A stretch of DNA of 64,000 nt, taken from Solea solea. Taxonomy: Eukaryota; Chordata; Actinopteri; Pleuronectiformes; Soleidae. Where the stretch lies: positions 19,477,458 to 19,541,457 of the forward strand of contig NC_081146.1 of NCBI RefSeq assembly GCF_958295425.1. Direction: 5' to 3'. The notes under the pieces were generated by a model. That model had not been told where the DNA came from. It made no database searches and saw only the letters and a list, made by a program, of their open reading frames with translations. The translations under genes were made by a program, and so were the position numbers. Below, one piece after another: positions 1 through 10,500 of this stretch. Every line of letters begins with the position of its first letter. Position 1 is the first letter of the stretch.

Positions 1-1275
1 TTCACCGTGGGTGCCTTAGGAAAAGGCAGATTATCAATGTCTTATGCCACTAAGAGGGTGGAGTGGACTGACTAGACACCTATGATTTCCTCTGTAGTAA
101 GAGACATTACCTTTAATACGTGCATCATCACTGGAAAGTTCAGACACTGTTAAACTACAGATTACAGGTTTTCGTCCAAACAAAGGAAAAAACCCACCGC
201 CTACTTTAACATGAATACAGTAGGCAATTCTGATGTTTTAAGTGACATCTCTGATTTGGGTTCCATGACACACATCGCAGTAGTACATCTCATTTTGTCC
301 AATTGCAGTTTTCTGCACAGTTGTGGAACTGGGTCTACAAACAGCAAAATAGGGCACGGAAGTACAATACACCTTTCCTAACAGACCTCATTTTCTATAT
401 GTGCATTGTAGCTGTTTGGTTTGCAAAAGGATAGGGAATGGGATTATGGTGCACACATTTCAAGTGTGTTACAAATGTAAGAGCAGATTAGATAGTACTG
501 ACAAATCAAAGCCTCCTTTCACTTGTCAAGGTGTGGTCTGTAAGGGGTGTAGTACCAGTAGAGAAACAGAGGAAGTTAATAAAACCCTAAACCAGTGTAA
601 CCAGTTTATCCACTTCTTGTATACACAAGCCAATGTTTCCCAGCAACATTCATCAGTGATAATCATTTGTCATTCATGTGTCTCTAAGATCCACCCAGTT
701 TCTGGCACCAGTCAAAATCTGAAGGGACATACTAGATACAGATCATGATGTTCTTCTCGTTCTGAACAAAACAAAGAAGGGAGGACCACACAGCAATCCG
801 TTTAAGGAGCTAAAATTATTGGAAAACTAAACACAAAAAATGTCAATATGCAAAGTCAACAATCAGTGGTGAGGTGTAAGTGTTGGGTGCATATAACATG
901 TGATTTGCAACTTAAAGCCACTACAACTAAAAGCAACATGTCAAATAAACAACCAAACCCAAAACAAAAGTCTTGCTGAGTGCCTGAAATGCAATAGACA
1001 TCCAGACAGGAGACTGAGGGACGAGTGAGAGCCATCTTCCTGATACCAGGTTTAAATGGACTTCCCACAGCTGAAGCCAACTGCTTGACCAAGTGGGAGG
1101 AGACAGGCTGCCAGAGTCACAAACCTGTAAAAAGCAGGCCAGGGACAGACCAAAACAGGTATCAGACACCCAGTGCTTTAAAGGATATGATAGATTTGCT
1201 AAGCCCCATCCCTTTTCAAAGATAGTTTGTGTGATGACAGCCCATGTTTTTTTTTCTAACTGATCATGCTCATAT
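1..1275. other. Intergenic, no recognised gene
   Basis: I recognise no gene here. A plus-strand frame open from 353 to 748 is rich in paired cysteines (see findings), but it has no convincing start, splice context or family match. The rest is unremarkable AT-rich sequence. Confidence 0.5.
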
Positions 1276-1943
1276 CAGGGTTCCCACACCTTGGTTAACA
1301 TTAGATTCAAGGGCATTTTAATGACTTTCCAGGACCAGTTCCCTCAAATTCAAGGACCAAAAGTGCTGACAAAGCTTAAAATGGGAGGGCAACCTGTAAG
1401 AACCGCTTCGCCCATGGCGTCCACCTTTATTGATTTGCAGCACATCCTGCATCTGGACAAGTGATTGTCCTTGAGATCTTGGTCAAAGTCAGTCTTTGTA
1501 ATTTTCTTTGGTGAGCCAGAGAAATTTGCATTTACCAGGCATCACATCATTTGCTCGCTCTTGCTTTTGCATGGAATCTCACGTCAACAACGGGGAGAGA
1601 CAGTGGACAGTGTCCACAACACTGCTAGTAATTGCGACTCCACGTTGTCTCTGTGTAGGCCTAGTCTACGTGCATCAAGCAAACAAGGGCACATCGACGG
1701 CAAAATACATTTACATAAATATCAACTTACCTTTTTTGTTGCACAAAATTCAAGCACTCTAAATTACCAATGTCTATCACAAGGTGTTTTTAAAAAACCT
1801 TCAAGGGTCATGGCATTTCTGTTCTTCAATTCAAGCACTCTAAATTACCAATGTCTATCACAAGGTGTTTTCAAAAACCTTCAAGGGTCATGGCATTTCT
1901 TTTCTTCAATTTCAAAATATTTCAAGGACAAATGGGAACCCCG
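1276..1943. mobile_element. hAT-like non-autonomous DNA transposon
   Basis: The left end reads CAGGGTTCCCACACC and the right end reads GGGAACCCCG, so the termini are imperfect inverted repeats of the CAGGG...CCCTG kind found in hAT elements. The hexamer TCATAT lies directly outside both ends (1270-1275 and 1944-1949), which looks like part of a target-site duplication. The interior has no transposase. It holds an 81-bp tandem duplication at 1749-1910. About 1621-1745 is similar to 25190-25360, so the family is dispersed. Calling it hAT is inference from the ends. Confidence 0.55.
1749..1910. repeat. 81-bp direct tandem duplication
   Basis: The block starting TTCAAGCACTCTAAATTACC at 1749 recurs at 1830 with only a few differences: a T/C change and a one-base length change in an A-run, plus a G/T change. 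It lies inside the hAT-like element, so it is probably an internal duplication of that element. Confidence 0.85.
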
Positions 1944-2099
1944 TCATATTTATTTAATAGAAATGTGCCCACAAACCAAGTTTGGCCAAAATCCAAATGT
2001 CCCATCCCCCTTTTCTTCCTATTAAGTTTGAGTTTAATCTGAATTTGTTTCAAAATGAATTTTAATCTTTAATGCCAGATTGAGGTTGCCTTGGATCAA

Positions 2100-2215
2100 A
2101 ATTAGAGTGGGTCTTCAAACCACAAGGTTCAAGTTCGATTACTGGCTACACTAGTGTACATGGGCAAATGTCCCTGGACAAGACCCTCAACCTTCATTAG
2201 TCGAGAACATGACGA
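2100..2215. repeat. Dispersed SINE-like fragment
   Basis: This stretch contains a phrase resembling a tRNA B-box (GGTTCAAGTTCGATTACTGG) followed by text close to the common fish motif about leaving a comma-like CCCTGGACAAGACCCTCAACC. It resembles tRNA-derived fish SINE fragments. The same kind of fragment, in the opposite orientation, is at about 6345-6475. The family was not identified. Confidence 0.35.
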
Positions 2216-2590
2216 ACAGAGGGTGTAGCGACCCAGCACAGCCTGTAAAAAGCAAATATGAGTGTTAAATGTAATCTGATAAGAGATTGCAGGAGTGTAA
2301 CAATAGTGTATTTAGAAAAAAATTACAACAATAATTTTAAACAGGCAGGATCGGAGAAGGCCTTGGTGTTACAGCACAAGATTCTGATTCTGCCTTATGG
2401 GCCTTTCTCATGACACACATAATTGAATTGAATTGAACACCTGCATTTTTCCTACCAAAAATGTGTGCTGTATGGTGAATACAATAGATGGAAGCACAGT
2501 AGCTGACATTTTCTACAAAATGTTAATCTATCCAAGAATAAAGAAAAAAATGACAAACAACATAGTGACTGTTAATTTATAAGTAACACC

Positions 2591-2596
2591 TTTATT
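2591..2596 (-). terminator. Poly(A) signal of znf706-like exon
   Basis: AATAAA on the minus strand, about 415 bases downstream of the stop codon of the znf706-like terminal exon. The spacing suits an ordinary 3' untranslated region. Confidence 0.45.
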
Positions 2597-3009
2597 AAAA
2601 GGCTATAGAGGACATTGCATGGACATAGGTAAGATTATTACAAAGTAGGCTGATTGTTTGTCTAGACTTAAACACAGTGATTCATGTCAGTGGTTAATAG
2701 CCAGAACCAAATGTATTTGAAATAATTACTATCTATAAATGAAATCATTACAACAATTATATTATTACAACAATTATAGGATATTTGATATGTATTTTAG
2801 ACTTAAAATGTAGTTTCAGAGTAGAAAAACCTTTGAACCAAACTGATAAGGCATCACACCAATTCACAACAGTACACTATTAACACAACACTTATAAAAC
2901 ATCATTATATATATACTGTATAGAAACTCTATCTGAATGTAGAGTTCAGCATGTGCCTGTCCTGAATCATCCAAATAGTCTTACTGAAACAGAGAAGAAG
3001 CGAGAAAAG

Positions 3010-3093
3010 TTACACCTTTATATTGGCCAACCCCGGGGGCCTCCTGATGCTTTCAAAGTGCGGCTTAACGGTCCTCGGGTCAGACATTCGTGT
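3010..3093 (-). pseudogene. znf706: znf706-like terminal coding exon, probable relic
   Basis: A pyrimidine-rich acceptor ending TTCTCAG is followed by 28 codons including a TAA stop at 3012-3010. The predicted peptide begins TRMSDPRTVKPHFES and ends PPGLANIKV. From memory of the family, this aligns with the last exon of ZNF706, a 76-residue C2H2 zinc-finger protein, whose end reads TQMPDPKTFKQHFESKHPK and then PPELADVQA. The acceptor falls where the family sequence changes from VCR to TQM. The copy is strongly diverged for a very conserved protein. It lacks about four codons, including the last zinc-binding histidine (SKH is replaced by SIRR). I found no upstream exon encoding the MARGQQ start or the CxxC half of the finger between here and 5.6 kb. 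I therefore favour a decayed gene. A fast-evolving but live gene, or a chance match, is possible. ZNF706 lies beside GRHL2 on the same relative strand in mammals, which supports the call. Confidence 0.5.
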
Positions 3094-3424
3094 CTGAGAA
3101 TGTGTGGGGAAGAAAAAGTCAATAATTAGAAATACAGTACACAAATACTGCAGTATGCATTTGAACTATCACTCCAGAGAGTAAGGACTCCAAAGGCTTC
3201 TCAACTAGCTCTCTGAAAAGAGATGTTCTCGAGAGTGTCCACTACAAGACCAAAATCAAGTATCCAGATTAGATTACAGGTCCCTAAAGATGGCACAGAC
3301 AAGGACTGCGGGTCAGCTATGGTTCATCTCTCCATCTTTGACACAACTTAAATATTTCTTTTAAATATTATGATCCTTAATTTGACTTTATCGTATTATT
3401 GTGGCAGCAAGAAGACCCAGATTT

Positions 3425-3690
3425 TTGACTGGGCCTATCTGCATGGAGTTTGCATTTTCTCCCCATGTGTGCGTGGGGTTTCCTTTGAGTTCTCCATTTT
3501 CCTCCCACAGTCCAAAAACATAGAATATGGGGGATTAGGTAAAAATGGACACGTTAAATTGACTGCAGGTGTGGGTGTGAGAGTAGATGGTTGTCTTCCG
3601 CTGTTGGCCCAATGTCAGCTGAGATTGGCCCTAGTGCACTAGAGACCCTCATGTGGAGGATAAAGTGGTAGAAGATGGATGGATGGTATT
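3425..3690. repeat. Dispersed fish repeat with GGATGG tail
   Basis: A diverged copy of the abundant teleost repeat that runs from a 'GCATGGAGTTTGCATxTTCTCC' box through a 'CCTCCCACAGTCCAAA' box and ends in 'GAGGATAAAGTGGTAGAAGATGGATGGATGG'-like sequence. Partial relatives are at 12768-12900 (opposite strand), 20490-20620, 49110-49145 and 49318-49370. I cannot assign it to a named family. Confidence 0.6.
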
Positions 3691-4979
3691 ACTGTGAAAA
3701 AGAGGAGCTGCCACAGCACTCTCTCTGAAATACCTAGCAGTTATAGAACGCCTGGTGCTCACGGTCCATATTATTGGCTAGACCTGAAGAAATTATACAG
3801 GAATTTGATCAGCACCAAACCGTAAAGAAGGTGATGGGCATGAGAGACTTGGGTCCTGTTCATCTTGAGGATGAATTTAAATTCACATTATGCTCAAGAA
3901 TGTGGTTACATAAACTTGCAAGTGTTTTGGATGCATTGGGCGTGTTTAGACCTGCACTTAGCTCTGTCCACTTTTGATAGGCTCATTCAGGATCATGAAT
4001 GTTAATATCAGGTCTGAACCTGACTTTGAGGAAAAGTAGGGCACCAGGAGACTGAAAGTTGCACCTTGTGGATTATGCAAAGCTGTTAGACCAAGTGAGG
4101 CTTCAGATACAACAGCCTTTCTGAGTAAAGAAAGCTGTCTGAATGAACTCAACAAAGACACAGCACCAGTGAAACATCTGTGAGATCTGGGTTAATGTGG
4201 GTGCTTTTTGGGTCGCAGGGAAAGTCAATTAAGTTCCATTTCCCCAAAGACAATCAGACCACAGTACTTAGGGTTATTACAGTCAGTACACTGCAACTAG
4301 GTCAGATTAGAATCATCCTTGTAACACGACCTTGAGTGTTTAAAAGGAATGACCTCTGCACTTATATGGTTCTTGTACTGAAGCTGACAACAGTCAGTCA
4401 ATCATAAACAATGCTATCAAAGCTGACAATAATTACTACTGTTTTAATCAAGAGAGAGTTCATACAGTATAAGGTCAAACTACAAATAAGACTGCAACAC
4501 TCTGATGTTGAAGAATATAAAAATCCTATATTTCTTCATGGATATCTTTTAGGTCAATATTCAACATGCTTTGACTTCAAAGTAGGGTAGCAACAGTGAC
4601 TCGGTTAATCTCTAAATTAATTTGAGTATTTGGTTTCTCAAGTTTTTGAAATAATTAAAACAAGCTTTCTGATTTTTCAGCTTCTTAAATGTGAATATTT
4701 CTGGTTCCATTGCTCCATTTGACAAAGACAACGTTGAAACTGAAACATTTTGCATTGTGGACAAAACGGGACACCTGAGAACATGACAACGTCGAAGTTT
4801 GGGAGACGCTTATCAACATTTTCTAAAATTTTATGGACCAAGCAATTATTATAAAAATAATCGTTAGTTCTAGTTTAAAATCTTCATTGGGGCAGACAAT
4901 AAGAACAAGCTTCAGCAGTCTCAAGCTGTCTTGCTTGATCCCTTAGGAGATTTTTAAATTATTTTAACATTTAAGCATT

Positions 4980-5450
4980 CAGCATATGCTTTTATCCAAA
5001 GCAACTTACAAGAGAGGAATACGCTACATAGAAGAAGTCATGGAAAGAACTCCATTCGATAGGAACAGTGGGCTGATAGAGGGTGAGAGTCCCGAGGTGG
5101 ATGCAAGTGCAGAAGGCGATAGTGCAGGGGAGGGGGTAGTAGTGAAGATGCTCTTGGAAGAGCTGGGTTTTCAAAAGATTCTTGACGATAGACAGGGAAC
5201 TTGCTGCTGCTCCTTGTATTTTAATGTGTCTATTCACTTGACATTTTGCACATTTTCTTTATTGTCTGTCTTTAACTCTGTGTTGTACTGTTGTGATTAT
5301 CCTTGACAGGTCTCACTTGAAAATGAGACCCCATGTCTCAATGGGATGACCTGTAAAAATGAAGGTTAACTAAACAAATAAAAATGTTTACTAGCCCTAA
5401 CCCTAAGAAAGGGTGTACCTAATAAAGTGAACAGTGTGTGTATACTTCAA
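4980..5450. repeat. Mosaic of dispersed repeats and a solo terminal repeat
   Basis: The phrase TTTATCCAAAGCAACTTACA at about 4990 is typical of a common fish dispersed repeat. About 5300-5390 (GGTCTCACTTGAAAATGAGA ... AATAAA) resembles a fish LINE 3' tail, and 8039-8100 carries the same motif in the opposite orientation. About 5412-5440 (GGTGTACCTAATAAAGTG) matches, in reverse, the end of the Tc1-like element at 20.9 kb. The 106-codon open frame here is repeat-derived. Confidence 0.5.
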
Positions 5451-6344
5451 GTGCCTCCGGACAATCATTACTGTCAATTTTGTCTAAGACTATTCCCTTG
5501 TCCTCGATGAACATCACGTTTTTATTGACATTTACTGAAGCAAACGTAGACTCTCTGATGATGATAACTTTTACATACTTTAACCGCATCTGGCAACGTC
5601 GATCAAGCAACAACGTTAGCCAACTGTAGCTAACCGCTGTGAGTTCAGTTAAAGTTCGACGGTTGAACATAAAAACGCAGCGTGGTCTTAGTAGAGTTAA
5701 AAATAATCGACCATCATTTTCCTGCATTTGACACAGTTCGTACACAGCATGCATTTTATACTACGAACGTTCACGCTAGCCGGTTGCTATCATTGAGGCT
5801 ATGTTAGCAATGTATAGCGGTATGGCTGGAGAACAAATAGAGAAAACATCCCGAAAGCATTCCGAAACGAATTATATACTTAGTCAAATCCTTACCGGTG
5901 GAAAATATATGTATTTACAACGACAACAACCTCTTTCTTCTTTGTATTTGCTGATGGATACAGAAAGCAGCTTTGGCGTTGCATAGCGCCACCTACTGTG
6001 TCAGGTAGAGTATGACCATGACATTAGATAATAATGAATAAAAAAAATACTTGTGTGTATACAAGTTTGACTATCTGGAATTACCCTTACAGATATCAGT
6101 GACTACATTTTGACTGAATTGAATTGTGATGTCATTCTTACTAGTCAAAACTACAGTTTCAGACATCTGCAATTCAGTTTTTACTCATCAAAATGACACC
6201 ACTGTTGCCATTCATGTGTATGGGGTTTGTCATTATGGATCTCTCTATATCTCTAATTTCTCTGTTATTATCTCTAATAACAGAGAAAACAAAAAAAGCT
6301 TTTTATTACATTTAAATTTAGAGCTGATGTGTTTAGTTAAAGCC

Positions 6345-6475
6345 ATTCAGCCAGTGTCTTGCTCAAGGACACACATAGACTAGCAGCCTGCTAGCAGCCA
6401 TGTGTCTACTGGAAGGTTGTGGGCCCGCCAGGAATTGAACCCACAACCTTCCAGTTGAGAGGCAACTCGCAACTC
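6345..6475. repeat. SINE-like fragment with hairpin
   Basis: The sequence has GCTCAAGGACAC and GAATTGAACCCACAACC boxes, like reversed fish tRNA-derived SINE fragments. ACTGGAAGGTTGTGGG (6408-6423) is exactly complementary to 6440-6455, giving a 16-bp stem with a 16-base loop. Confidence 0.5.
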
Positions 6476-6638
6476 TCACTTTTACTTCTAAAACTTAAGT
6501 ACATTTTATATCAGAAAATTACTTTTGATAGTGAAGTACATTAAATGTCATATAATTTTACGTAAGTAATATAGATATTTTTAAAATATTTTAAGTCTTA
6601 AAAAAGATAAGTTTTAACACTTAAAACTTGTCTTTTTA

Positions 6639-6885
6639 CTCTAGCTTTCAACTTGCTCTTTTTTCCCCACCCTGTGTTGTGTTTTATTTGAATTTATAGT
6701 TTATTTTAAAGTGAAAACAGGGTTTTAACCCCTTTGACTCTAGCCTTTTCCTATTTTATTCCACCTTGTGTTGTATTTTACTGTTCTATTTGCATCTTTT
6801 GTTTTATCTCAAAGTTAAAACAGGGGTTTTAATTTTTTACTTTAGACTTCTCATTTTCATTCCACCCTGTATTGTGTCTTATTGT
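6639..6885. repeat. Minisatellite, about 100-bp unit, 2.5 copies
   Basis: Three successive diverged units begin CTCTAG or CTTTAG at 6639, 6738 and 6840. Each carries a CCACCCTGTGTTGTGT-like core and a run resembling AAAACAGGGTTTTAA. A LINE-tail-like AATAAAGTTTATT and an (AAT)n tract follow. Confidence 0.6.
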
Positions 6886-6942
6886 AATCCTGGAATGAAA
6901 GGTGCTATACAAATAAAGTTTATTCATCATCATCATTATAAT

Positions 6943-6943
6943 G

Positions 6944-6974
<31 letters not shown>
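6943..6974. repeat. (AAT)n microsatellite
   Basis: About ten uninterrupted AAT triplets directly after a LINE-tail-like sequence. Confidence 0.9.
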
Positions 6975-6977
<3 letters not shown>

Positions 6978-7199
6978 CTTCTACCAAAGTAATTTTCTGT
7001 GAAGATACTTGAACTTTTGCTATACAGGACTGATAAAGAGCATAATAAAAGATGGCAAAAGTAAAATAGTGTGTCTTTTTATAATAATCTTGTTTGCTAT
7101 TGGTGTGTCCACCTGTCCATCAACTTAGGCCACACCCACTCCACCTGTGATCCACCAATAGGGAAACGATTGTACCACCTGTGTAGAAACACTCAATCA

Positions 7200-7529
7200 C
7201 CTTCCTTGTTTGTCCTGTGCTGCTCTCTCTAGTAGTTCCATTTAGCAGACCCTGGACGCATTTGACGTGACGGCGGAGGTACTTTGTGTAGATGTAGTTA
7301 TGCAATATTACAGGTGACTTTATTGGCTGTCTTCACTGAGGGGTTAAATAGGACCCGCCCTCGCGAGGGCCTGTTTTCCTCAGTGTCCCCCACACACGCA
7401 CAGATACACACACTCACACTCACACTCACTTACCTACCTGCACCAACGAGAAAGTCCAGTTTGTGTTTGTGCTGCAGCAGCAGAAACAGCAGCAGCAGCA
7501 GCAGCAGAGTGAGTCCCACAGGCAGCAGC
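7200..7529 (+). promoter_or_regulatory. grhl2: Probable grhl2 promoter and 5' untranslated region
   Basis: The sequence upstream of the grhl2 start codon becomes richer in G+C and CpG than its surroundings. It includes the perfect 14-bp palindrome GCCCTCGCGAGGGC at 7357-7370, preceded by a TTAAATA motif at about 7344. A CA-rich run and a CAG-rich tract (7474-7507) lie close to the ATG, so they are probably transcribed. The transcription start itself is not visible. Confidence 0.45.
7474..7507. repeat. Interrupted CAG repeat in probable 5' UTR
   Basis: GCAGCAGCAG, then AAA, then about seven CAG triplets, ending 23 bases before the grhl2 start codon. Confidence 0.85.
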
Positions 7530-10500
7530 ATGGACCTGGACAGGTAGGAAACAACAAATACTGACGTTAGAGTTTGTCCTAGAGCTTAACTCCAGCTGTT
7601 TGTTACAGTAGTTCAATTTCTCTGTTCAACAGAAGCGTTCTTATTTATTAAAGAACACACACGTGTATGTATTTCTAATGTGTTATCCCGTTTGCCTTAC
7701 TTAAGTTTCTTGTCTTATGTTTTCATCAATAAATGTATAATTCCTTCTTTTACGTGTTATTCCTTGGGAAAAGTTTTTATACTAAATAAAGTGTTATTGA
7801 AATAAGAAAAGCCCTGAATGCATCACAGAAACAGACATGCCTCAGTATAATAATTCCCATTGAATGAATATCATTAACTATATTATATAATATTTAAAAA
7901 AAAATGGATAATTGTAGTCATGTACTAAATGTGTTACTAAAGATTGGACTGTAACGTGAATAATAGTTTAGTCCCGGCTCTCCCTCACCATGTTATCTGA
8001 ATGAAATTATTTGTTAAATTATTAATTATTACTAAAACCTTTTATTTTACCAGGGAAGTCTCATTGAGATTAGAAATGTTATTTAACAAGTGAGACTTGG
8101 CAGCAACATCTGCATAAATGACATATATAAACAATAACTTTGACATTTTAAAAACAGTCTCAGAACTTTTGTCATTTAAATATTGTATATGCAAACAGTT
8201 GTTTCTTAAGTGCCTTAAATAAACACTTTACATGGGGCGAGGCTTTACAATTAGATTTGGTGAGAAACAGCCTGGGGCAAATGTTGTGTCTTGGCTGCGG
8301 CTTCAGTTAATGACAGATTTGGCTTTGTGGGAACAGCGCGGGTCATTGTCTCTTCCATTGTTCTGTCGTTGTCCCAGTAAACGGCTGGTGGTGGTGGTTC
8401 CAAATGAAGCGTCGGCGCCCCCGGGCAGGGTGTTCTACAGCGAGGATGAGGCGTGGCGGAGTTACCTGGAGAACCCACTGACTGCTGCCACTAATGCCAT
8501 GATGAGCATCAATGGAGATGAGGACAGTGCTGCAGCTCTGGGACTGCTGTACGACTACTACAAGGTGTGGACATAACAGCCAAAGCAAAAGTGAGAAAAT
8601 CTTAACATATTTCATTCTAATTTCGCTTATTTTTGGTATCAGGTTCCCAGAGAGAGGAGAGGACAGGCCACCAGTGGAGTTAAACCCACAGACCCCTCTG
8701 TCCTCAGCTCCAATAACTGTGGGAGCTTGGAAATACTAGACCACCATCTTCAGGCTCTCAGATGCTTGCCTGTCAACCTCTCCCTAAACAACAGCTCCAC
8801 TGCAGAACACCAGGGCTCCAAGTATGGAGCTACTGTTCTTGCAGGGGGCAACAGGAGAGGAGATGGGAAAACTGAAGGCGAGGTGGCTCTTGCTCTGGTC
8901 AAGACGGAGGCCCAGGCGTCTATGGGAGCGTCCTCCTGTGGAGGGTCTTATCAAGGAGACACCAGAGACCAGATAAGGATGGTTTATGATCAGAGCTGTT
9001 ATGATTTGTCCCTGTCCGGGTATTTAAAAGATGAACAGAGAAGCACACCAGACAGCACATACGAAGATCCGGAGGAAGGAGATGTGAGTGAGCCGGGGGC
9101 GGTGACATAATGTCCTGCATCACATTATCTAATGTGTCCTTGTCCTATATTTCTTTGTTCTGAAACAGTGTATATCCTCTTTCACAGATTTATCGCAGGA
9201 GCCCTTCCTCAGGAGCTGAGGAATTCCACCACAGCACATCAGTCAGGTACGAACAGAAGCACTGAACACCCTGACACTGCAAATTTAAATTCCACACAGA
9301 ATGTTCTGATGTTGGACACAGCTGTTTAAGTATTGAATTAAGGTGTTTAAATCGGGCTTCGGGCTCTGACCCTTATCTCCAATGAAGGACAATCTTAACT
9401 CTTCAGCATACCAAGACATTTTGGACAATGCTATGCTTCCAAATTTGAGGCAACTATTCCAACACGACTGTCTCAGTGCACAATGCAAGGACTATAAAGA
9501 CATGGTTTGCCAAGTTTGGTGTGGAAGAACTTGACTGGGCCACACAGAGTCCTGACCTTTGGGATGAACGGGAACAGAGAATGTGAACCAGGCCTTCTTA
9601 TCCAACATCAGTGCGTGACCTCATAAATGAATGAATGAATGAATGAATGAATGGACGCAAATTCCTATAGAAACACTTCACACAATCTTGAAGAAAAGTC
9701 TTCCAAGAAGTGTGGAAGCTGTTATAGCTGCAAAAGGGGGGGGGGGCTCTATATTAAAGTACTGTATATGTGTTTAAATATGTCAATACAGTCCCTGTTG
9801 GTGCCATCTTGTGCCGCCATGTTCCTACAACAGCCTGAATAGACATGCATTCTGTAACTACATAAACATGATTCATAATCCCACAATAAGAAGAGGGAAA
9901 CCACAGAGAGAGTGGGAGAGTTGAGAGTTTTGGGTATGTGCAAAGGCCACAGTAGTTCCCTGACACACTATCCTCTGTTTTTTTGTTTGTTTTTTTGCAC
10001 TCTGTCTCACCATAAGGTGTCATTATAATTCTTACACACTAGCTGTTAAAGTTTCAACAAATAACACCAAGTGTTGTAGAAACAAATAATGGAAGAGCAG
10101 AAGTAAAAATTTAGCAAAGTGGAGAAAGTCTCCTTTCCAAGGAATACTTCACCGATGTGCATTTAGCTTTGTATTACTACTGTAGAATAGGGGTAGTATT
10201 TTTGAAAAATTGTGCTTCCCAACCTCAGTTTTCCCTGAGTTGACAAATATCTTTGTTACGTGCCCACATGTGACACTTGGTCCTGTTAGCATAACTGTTA
10301 GCAAAGATGGCGGACAACGTTTACATTCTGGGAATGGGGTCCCATCCCACTACGAGTGGGTCTAAAATGTGCAGAATTTAGCGTTGCAGTTTCAAGCCTC
10401 GGACCAAGTGTCACTGGTGGGCACGCAATAAAAAAAAGAATGAAGATATTTCTCAACTCAGGGGAAACTGAGGTTGGGAAGCACACTTTTTCCAAAATAC

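Noticed and set aside
243..330. Minus-strand peptide with MYYCDVC, resembling a ubiquitin protease zinc ribbon
   Set aside because: Only about 28 codons between stops with no paired exon; too short to support.
1465..2025. 186-codon open frame
   Set aside because: It lies almost entirely within the hAT-like element and its tandem duplication and shows no protein similarity.
2100..2215. tRNA gene
   Set aside because: Only a B-box-like phrase is present; no cloverleaf can be drawn, so it is a SINE-type fragment at most.
5419..5754. 111-codon minus-strand open frame
   Set aside because: It crosses the probable 5' exon and intron region of the decayed gene and matches no family I know.
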